Under the pieces are notes generated by a model. The model saw nothing but the letters and a program-made list of their open reading frames with translations. It did not search any database and had not been told where the DNA came from. From Acanthaster planci (Eukaryota; Echinodermata; Asteroidea; Valvatida; Acanthasteridae): a stretch of DNA of 39,327 nucleotides. Shown in pieces: positions 12,560 to 21,900 of this stretch; the first letter of the stretch is position 1, and each line of letters begins with the position of its first letter. Both the position numbers and the translations under genes were made by a program. Location of the stretch: positions 71,941 to 111,267 of the forward strand of contig NW_019091426.1 of the NCBI RefSeq assembly GCF_001949145.1, given 5' to 3'.

Positions 12560-12799
12560 TTTGTATTTAACTGCAAGCAATTGCTAGGATATTACTGGCC
12601 CCGTTTGTGCGGCTTAGATGCAGGCAGTAATCAGGCATTTTTGAATGTTTGTATTATTCGCCTGACTCGGCGGCGACAGTCATTGATCACTTTGAAGTGC
12701 CTGAGTACAACTCCCTCTGTGCCCTTCCTCTATGATCAAACTAGTTTGATCAACGAATTTGTCTCTTGAGGGCGCTAGAGCACAACAGTATACATCAAC
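12560..12799 (+). promoter_or_regulatory. Presumed NPEPL1 promoter and 5' leader
   Basis: Sequence immediately upstream of the NPEPL1 start codon. No TATA box is evident in the last 100 bases. It includes a perfect 20-bp palindrome (12733-12752). The transcription start cannot be placed from sequence alone; an additional untranslated upstream exon is possible. Confidence 0.35.
12733..12752. repeat. Perfect 20-bp palindrome in NPEPL1 5' flank
   Basis: TGATCAAACTAGTTTGATCA is identical to its reverse complement. It lies 47 bases before the start codon. It could be a homodimer binding site in promoter DNA, an RNA hairpin in the leader, or chance. Confidence 0.8.
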
Positions 12800-12949
12800 A
12801 TGGCGAACGTACTGTTGCAGTTTTCTTCCGGAAACAGCGTTTCTGACCCGAATTCCCGGTCTGTTTTAATACTTGGTCAGATACCGCACCTTAAATCAGT
12901 AGATTTTGGTGCCGTACGGACCAAGTTGGAGCCACGAGTGGATACAGAG
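12800..12949 (+). CDS. NPEPL1: NPEPL1 coding exon 1
   Basis: Encodes residues 1-50, beginning MANVLLQF and ending EPRVDTE, which aligns with the start of vertebrate NPEPL1 (MANVGLQF). The donor GT is at 12950 and the exon ends in phase 0. Reading through into the intron loses all similarity, so the exon end is well supported. Confidence 0.93.
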
Positions 12950-15900
12950 GTATTTTTTCCGAGAGTGATTTTCGCCTCTGCAGTGCATAGGCCTACGCCA
13001 TGTCCGTTGGGCATGGGCCCTGCATGCAGCGTGGTTCCGCCTCTCCAACAATGGCAACATTGAATATGTCCAAGCTCAATGGAGCGGCGGAACGACCAAC
13101 TATATCAGTCACTTCGCCCATAGGCCGGGGCAGACATCTGGGACATTCGCTAAATGGCGGGTAGCAACCATCATAACCACCTGAATAACCACACCACTCC
13201 GGTGCAAACAGCTGACGTGCTCGTGCGTACATACATACTGATCAAAGAAAAGATTTAGTAGCCCGATCCTCTGACTTGCTGGTTTGTGCATGTCACCGTG
13301 GTGGCAGTTGTTTTCACCGGTGCAGTGTGGTTGCTATCTGCCATTTTGCGAAATAGGCAATTTGCCCACTTGCTACGTTGCCTATTTCCAACACTGGGGA
13401 AGAAGACCTCTCTTGTTTTCCCCTAAACTAGACCTAACATGTCATATAGCATGTATCATGTGTACAAGACCTATCCTTGAGCATACCAGAACTAGTCTGG
13501 GTGGTTTGTTGTCTGCACATATCAGGCATGTCAGAAGTCAAGTTAAGGAGGGAAAATATTGACCATGGCATTTTTAGGAGGTGGGAATGGGGGGTGTTTT
13601 ACCTGTCACAGCCACACAGCATAGCGTATGTCACACGTCCTGTCAGTATCAATACACTCACTCATACAACATGGAAAACACTACATGTATATTCCATTCC
13701 TGCTTCCATATGGTCAAACCAAAATGCAGAATTACATGTAGCTGGGCCATTGGCCAAGGCTGCTGCTGTGTGTACTGTGTAATGCACACAACATTTCACG
13801 GTGCAGTGCAATGCTTCAACAAAAAAACGGGAGATCAGAGAATACAAACTCTGATTTTTCAAAAATGACGTGATACAGGCCTGTGGTCTAAAAACCATGT
13901 GTACATCATTTTCGAGAGCTATATTTATCTCATGATTTGCTCTTGTGAGAAAATTTGATTGAAAAAGCAGATGCATCCGATGATCATTCACCTTTAAGGC
14001 TCAATTTAAAAAACAGATAGTGTTCCTACCCAGTGTAAGTACCATAGGTGTGAAAATTCAGCTTTTTAGCTGATTTCAGCTTTGTTTTGTTTAGATGTTG
14101 ACCCTGAATTTCATTTTTTTGTGCAGTCGGCAGGCTACATTCATGTAGAGCACCAGTATGTCTAGCTGCAAACTTGGAAGATATGATATTATTTTTAAGG
14201 GCCATTAATTGTGTGTATTCGACAACTTTTACTTAAAAATCGTTTGCACACGATGGGTGATACAAAGGACGACTGAATGCATGCAGAACACAGTTGTCTG
14301 CAGCTGTTCTGAAATATTCCATGATATACACTAGCATTGTTAATGTACTCACTGAAACCAGATAGAAGCAACTTGACTGTGTACAAGTATGTAATTCAGA
14401 CCTGAACTCCACTGACTGTGTGACTGCTTCCAAAAATGCTCTGATCCCAGTGGTGAAATGCAAGAAACAGCAGCTCCTCTACTGACAGGTTGGATATTGA
14501 ACAACTCAACTTTTCCAGTTGAATGCACAAGGGTCGAGGTGACTGACACCCCTTTCGTTCTGAAAACGACTTTGGCACTACTTAAATGGTGTGCTACCTA
14601 ACGCAGTACTTTTTTAAAAGGGAGAAATCGAATCAAGTCAGCTTGTTTTCCCTCCCTCTTTCCTTCACAGACATTCAAGGCGGCCGTGGAGAGCCTTCAT
14701 CCCTCACCAACTGATTCGGTCCCCCTCTGGGTCAACAATGCCTCCGTGGCTGCCCTGCCCTTAAAGGCAAGCCGACACAATGCACCCTCACGAGCCCACG
14801 CCCTCACCAAGCTGGTTAAAAGCTACCTGCCTGGTCTGAGCAAGGAGTGCATAGTGGTAGGTCAACAGAATAGATCTAGTAAAGAAAAAAATGGAATCGG
14901 TAATGACCGCAAAATCTCATCTTGTCCGTACAATTTTCTCCTCAAAATTCATTCCATTGGTAGTTGCATGTATGCGTGAGAGCTGTACTTTTCTAGATCA
15001 ACCAGTCTGTTGAAACAAATCTTGATCACTGGAAATCAGTAAATATTGCTGCCTTTCTCACCCACAAGAGTCATTTTCAAAAAATTAAGACCACCTGGCA
15101 TTTTATTGGTATTTCTGTCACTGGGCCTGCATTACATTGTCTCATTGAATGATTACTTGACATGTTTTTACAGAGGTTCATAACATCAGTGTAGTGCTGT
15201 ATACCCTTTTGAATGAAGTTTTTTGCAAAGGCAGGTCTTGTATGACATTTTGTCTGTAAGGCAGCATGGGTGACAAAAAGCCAGTTTAAGTAATCAGAAT
15301 TAAAGGAGGGCACATGAAATATTAGACTTTTAACATTTAAAATCATGGAAATACAGTTAAATAGCATTGAAAATAAACATAAGTTGCCATGATTGATTGG
15401 TTTAAGTTTGGTTTTTCTTCAGGTTAATGCATTTTGTGTGAGAGGTCCTAAACTTTTGCAAATGACTGTAATGCCCGCTATACTTGAGTTGTCAAGTAAC
15501 AATTGAAATGAAGGACAGGTTTTGATAAAAGCTGAAACAAGTAACTATAATGAGGTTTAAAAGCTCATATTATGAGACCTGGTTACAAATGTGTATACCA
15601 CAAACTTTGGCAATGCTTAATAGTAGAAGAAGGGTCATATTCACGGACCTTCAATCCTTTTCTTGCAAGGGCAAGTTGAGAGTAGGATCATTCCATGAGG
15701 TTGGAGCACAATTTGTGACGGTGTCCTTGTCACATGGATAACTTTTACCACCTGTCATGACCTGTAGAATTGGTCATTTACTCTGTAAAAATAACACACA
15801 CCTCTGTATTCAGCCTTACAAGATGTGAAACAATGTCACTTTGGAATCCACATGCAGGGAAATAGCTGTTCATTTTTAAGGAATGTAATAATTGACGCCG

Positions 15901-18900
15901 TCACGAATTTGCCCCAACCTCATGGAATGACCCAGTAATTCCAAGACATACCAAAGATAGCAATTCCATTCTGCTGACAAGCATATCGATACTTTACTCT
16001 TGTAACTCACGATTGACCAATTCACCCAGTTTTCTTGGCCTTTTGTCGATTTCAAATCTGCTCGCATTCTGCCTTCAGGTGGTATGTGAACGTAGCAGTG
16101 CGTTTGCGTTGGCCTGCGCCGTCGCCCGAGCTTTCCCGCTGTTCTCGCGGAAGGCCGGCCACAAGTCAGCCGGGGCACGGGTGGTGACCGTGGAGTTCAT
16201 CCTTGTCGGTGAGGACAGAGGCAAGGCTTTGACGGAGGAGGACATCAAGACAATGGCAGTGACTGCCGACGCCATCAGGCACACAGCACGCATTGTGGAT
16301 ACACCCTGCAATGAGATGAACACTGACCACTTTCTACAGGTCAGACATAAATCAACACCTGCCATGTCCTGGAATGTTGAACTTAAATGTATATTGACTT
16401 ATTTGGGTAAAATGTCTCTATACTAGTATCTATAGAAGTTTCATCAAAATACTCTTACTTGTGAATTTTGCATGCAGATTTTTTTTTTTTTTTTTTTTTA
16501 GTGAATGATTTGTATTGTTTGTAAGCCGCATTTGAAACTAGGTCTCACAACTGGTCCTGTGTAGGATATTCTCAATTACTTACAACACAGCATTTTACAA
16601 AAAAAAAGAAGCTGTTTCATGACACCTGTTTTTGTGTTTGGTCTCAAAGGAGGTGCAGAGGGTCGGTGCCGAACTTGGGATCCAGCCGTTCATCGTACGA
16701 GGCGAGGAGCTGCAGAAGCGAGGTTTTGGAGGTGAGAACCTGGATGTGGAGGAGTGCCAATTTGATTCAAACCAGGGATGTGTACATATGTAAGCTACTC
16801 TGGATTGGTTGCTTTTGTGGGGTGTGACTCATCCCATTTGTGCACCATTTGGAGCGTGTATGGCACGAAGTACGCGCAACCAGTTCACATCCAGGTGTGG
16901 TTTAATCCAGGGCGTCTGTTTGTAGGTGCCATCGTATGCTCGGTGGCAGTGCCATTTAAATGACCGTCATATCTCTCTTTATCACCTGTGCACTTCCATC
17001 ACCCAAGTTCCTCTCTGTGCAGCATTCACTGTGGCCTTGAAAAAAGCTGACCAGTAGAACTTTGTGACCTTGATCACCCTTCTCTCGTTGCTATGACAAC
17101 TCTTGTTCATTGTTGCATTTAGGAGGGATTCCTTTTTGTTTCTTGCCCAAATTCTCCGGGGCTTTAGCGTCCGAGTGTCAGAATGCTGTGATTTAGTGTA
17201 CACAGAGAGAGCAACCCATGCCCGAGTCAAGCGTCTGTGACTGGCATTAACAGACGTGTCTATTACATTTGTCTGAAACCATCGGCTACATTGGCTTCCA
17301 TAGGTGCACATATCATTTCCAGCCGTAGCGGCAACTTTTGGATGCAGCCAGAACTTCATCAATTTCTGATAAAACTTGTCCGTCCCTGGGCGCCTACTTC
17401 AACTTTGTCCAGGTATCTACGGCGTAGGCAAGGCGGCAGCTAACCCTCCAGCCATGGCAGTGCTCAGCTACAGGCCAGACTCTGCAACTCAGACCATCGC
17501 TTGGGTCGGGAAGGGTATCGTCTACGACACGGGAGGCCTGTCCATCAAAGGCAAGGTGAGACTAAGCAGGTCTGTTACCTTTATGACCACTTGTCGAGGT
17601 TAACGGGCCTGTTTGTTTTCACGTGGAGCTGGATCTCGATCACTGATCTGTCGCTGGTTCACCGACACCGGAACCTGCCTAATGGATGGAGAGCACCAGC
17701 ATTCAGATCATTGGGTGAGATCCAGATCCATGTGGAACAAATAGGCCAGTTATTCAAATGCACTGCAAATGCAGGTGCAGTATCATTCTCCGTCAACAAT
17801 GTCGGCTTTTCAAACGGACAAGATACCAACCGGTTGCCAACCTGATCTGGTCATTTGCTCAAGGTTTTGTGAAATTTCTGAGCACATCGTCACATTTCCA
17901 AAACTCTGAGATTGTCAATTGAGGATGGACTTCCATGTGTGTGCGAGCATCTGTGTGCGCACACTCTATGGGAATCACTCAAGGGTAGGGACAAGTGTAG
18001 ATGTCACATGGCGCTACGTACAGAATTCACCGCAACATATTTCAATGTCCTCTATGACACAGGAAATACCCTGCCTGTTTACTCGTCACCCAGCATAAAG
18101 TGATCACACAGACACACCCAGTTTACCCTGTATGGACAATTCAGTATTTCCCAATAGTGAAGAAACCTTGGAGAAAACACGCCTTTTCTTTCCACTACCA
18201 AGCTGGATTGTTGATCATGATTACCTTGACAGTAAGTCTACATATTTCCATGGATAACCCTGCCCCCCCCTCCCCGGCTGCACATCTTTGTCAATAGTCC
18301 CTTATTGATGAAGTGAATGATGCCTTTTTCACAGACAGCCATGCCGGGAATGAAACGCGACTGCGGGGGAGCAGCCGGGGTGCTGGGAGCATTTGCAGCT
18401 GCCGTTAAACTGGTATGTTGTTGTCCTTCCAAATTTTTTATCATCGTGTAGACTTTTATTGTGTGCTTGTCGTCCCTCTTTGCAGGACGGTAAAAAAATG
18501 GGAGATGGAAACGCAGGCTTTCCAACATAACAAGAGGGCTCACAAATATTTCTGAGCCGCAACAAAACAGCGACTGGTTTTCTCATCAAACAGAACAACT
18601 CCAGAACTTTACTACACTTGTGACACTTCAACCAAACCTACACTCTGGCAAGACCCTTCCCAGTTGCAGTGAATCAAAAAGAAACCCCACTCAAGTAGGC
18701 TCATTATAGAATGTCCAGAGTACATACTACTTGGGAAAAAGAACTTGGCCAGTGTGCCAAACAACTGGAAACCCTCCAACAACTGTAGGAAACAGCAAAC
18801 GAGTTAACAAAATCAAAGTCAACTGTCCTGTTGAGCATGGGAATCACTTTTACTTTCAAAAGTCAGCGGCAAAAAGAAACCAGACATAAAGATTAGGTTG

Positions 18901-21900
18901 AACACAGATGTTAACTACAGTGTGTGTTTTGCTTGACCTAACCCGTCTTACAAATTAGACCTATTCGATTCCCCTGTATGGTTTGATTTGAAAGTGACCA
19001 ATGGTTTTTTTGTCCCATTTTTCAATTGCCCCATTTCAATGCAAACTTTTGCTTTTGCTTAGAACATGGGTTTTGATTTGAGAGAATGTCTGAAGTCAGG
19101 CTTTTTGTGTTTCCTTTGCTGTTAGGGTTTCAAGGAGAATCTCCATGCCATTTTCTGCCTGGCTGAAAATTCAGTGGGACCTCTGGCCACACGCCCCGAT
19201 GATGTTCATATCCTGTACTCTGGAAAGTAAGGATAAAAATATTCTCCTCATTCCTGTTTGGAATGTTAAGGTTCAGGTCTAAATGCTGTGAAGGATAAAG
19301 ATTGACCTGATTGGAGCAGGATTTGAACCTCAAACCTTCAGACTAGCACTCCGGTGATCCAATAGCTGTTGAACCCCTTTCCAGGTCGGGGGTGTGATGG
19401 CTAGCTATGTGGTGCATTGAGTCTAGTTCCTGAGTATCACTCTCAACAAGGATATTGAGGTAAGGGGGGAACTGCCAACATAGGAGCTCAGCAAGTACAG
19501 CAACATTACGGTATTCCGGAGGTGACAAGTTCAAACCTCAGTCCAGTCAGTTTCTTGTTTCATCTTTATAATTACTCTGTGTGCAACTAGTCAGTGTCCT
19601 AATGGTTTACTTCACGTTGTGGACTATTGAGTATTTTTTAAATACTCAGTAAAATGGTATCAGGCTGTAAGTGGTACATTCATGTGAGAGTCCTGGGTAA
19701 GGCCTTGTCCGAATCACTTGGCTGTGGCTTGGAATTACACACTGCTGCATTGAAACTGGCTGCAATCACTACCATAGCCCGTGCGTAATTGTAAGCCGCA
19801 GTCACGTAATTTGGATAAGGCCTAACTCTGTCAGATTCTGCGATCTGTAGGAGTGTAGTTAAGGAGGATAGTGTAGGAATGAGGAAGGCCACAGAACCTA
19901 GTCATTATTGGGGTAGTGATGCCTGTGGGAAAGTCACAGTGCAAAGTGTGTGCTGTTGATTTTGTCTTCCTCTTTGATTTTTGAAGTATGATATACATTT
20001 CATTTGTCCTACTTTCTTCAGGTCAGTTGAAATCAACAACACTGATGCAGAAGGTCGTCTAGTCCTTGGCGATGGTGTGAGTCCAGAGTTCATTTTGATT
20101 ATTTTTTTATTTTACCCTAAGCATTCTAAATCTAACAAAACTCTCCACAATCCAACAGTCAGCCTTCGTCTAGATTTGACGTGTTCAGTACTATACCATT
20201 AGTGAGGGCTTGTTAGTAAAAGTGACAGAAGAGTAAATTTTCAAAGATAACTAGTCCTACTCAAATCCATCAAAATCCCCCATTGGCTGTTGCCCCATTT
20301 CTGGTATGTTCGGTACTCTACCCGCAGCGAAGGCTTGTAATGCAATGTGGCCTAACAAGGATAGCGTGTAATTTTTCCGAACCTCGACATTGCAAGAACA
20401 CTGCCCCTGCTTGGCACTCTGTTCATTGAGAACATCAGACTCTGTCATTCAGTTATCCAGAAATTCTGTGTTAGAGTTGTCTGAACTGTTTCATTTGATA
20501 CTTGTAAGGATGTGTTAATGCCGAGTTTGTGGTCTTTGCACTTGTTGTTTTGTCGGTGGCACAGGTAGCCTACGCCGTGAAGGACCTGAAGGCTGATATT
20601 ATACTGGACATGGCCACACTGACTGGTGCCCAGGGCATTTCCACTGGCAAATACCATGCTGGACTATTGACCAATAGCGAGGAGTGGGAGGAGGCCTGCG
20701 CTAAAGCTGGTCCGTTATTGGTCCATTTAAAAAACAGAAAGAACATTTCAGAATTCTATTACACTTAGTGCTGTCGGCAAACTTGTGTGGGATTCAAGCC
20801 CTTGAGAAAACTTGCTGGAATAAGCCTTTGTGAGTTAACTTTGACCCAAATCTGGTACACTGAGTTCATAAATTCACATGAACATAACAACTTGAATTCT
20901 CCTTACTAAAACCACTGTTGCTAAACATCGTGATTCGGGGCAAGCTTTTGCTTAGTTACATAAGAGACGCCTTGTAACAATACACTGTTCTTAATGGATA
21001 AGAAGGGCACAAAGGAACCAGTCCATTCCAGGGATGGTGGTCGCTATGCAAAAGCTTGCCCCAAATCACGAGGTATGGCAACAGTGTCTTTAGCCTGGGG
21101 AATTCAAATCGTTTGGTTTGTGTACAGTCAGATAATGCAGTGCACTAGATTTTATTCAAATTTAACTCGCAAATGGCTTATTGGTCAGGCAGAGCTCTTG
21201 AGTAGATCTGCCTGTACCCTACCTGCCGACCATTCCAATTTAATCAGAACTGTCCTGATTTTCAAGTTTTCAGATGGCAAAGAATTGAAAGGTTCCAATT
21301 GTTTGCACTACTGCAAAATAGAAGGCGCTCTTCACAAAAAAGGGGCACCGTTTGCAAAATAGAGGGCGCTATATGCAAAAAAGGGGCGCTGTTTGCTATG
21401 TCAAAATGGCAATTGTTTCACATACATGTATGTAAATAGCTTCTCTCGTGCGGCTGCTTGGTTTGCTATTAAAGGGCTTAGAAAATGGTTGTTCCCATTT
21501 TAGACTTTTCAATGTTGGCAAGTATGACATACACTTCAGATGATTGCATATGTGAAAACGCAGAATTTGTTGTCGAAAAAATCCCTTACTCAAACTTTAG
21601 TCACCGATCACAAATTCTGAGATCTCGAAATCAACTTAGACACCAGATTGACTGACCACTACTGTCCTCAAAGTTTGGACTTTTCTCTCTTTAAATTTCA
21701 ATTTGGTCTCTTTGGGGTTGTTAAACAGGCAGGAGCAGCGGTGACTTGGTGTTCCCTCTTGTGTACTGTCCTGAGCTTCACTTCTGCGAATTTGGCAGTC
21801 CCGTCGCAGACATGAAAAATTCCGTCATGGTAAGAATCTTTTGATTTGATGACATTGTGAAAAACACTTTTATACTTGGGAAGATATCAAAGTTTGGATG

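Noticed and set aside
19312-19382. Functional tRNA gene
   Set aside because: B-box similarity only; no acceptor stem or anticodon loop could be assembled.
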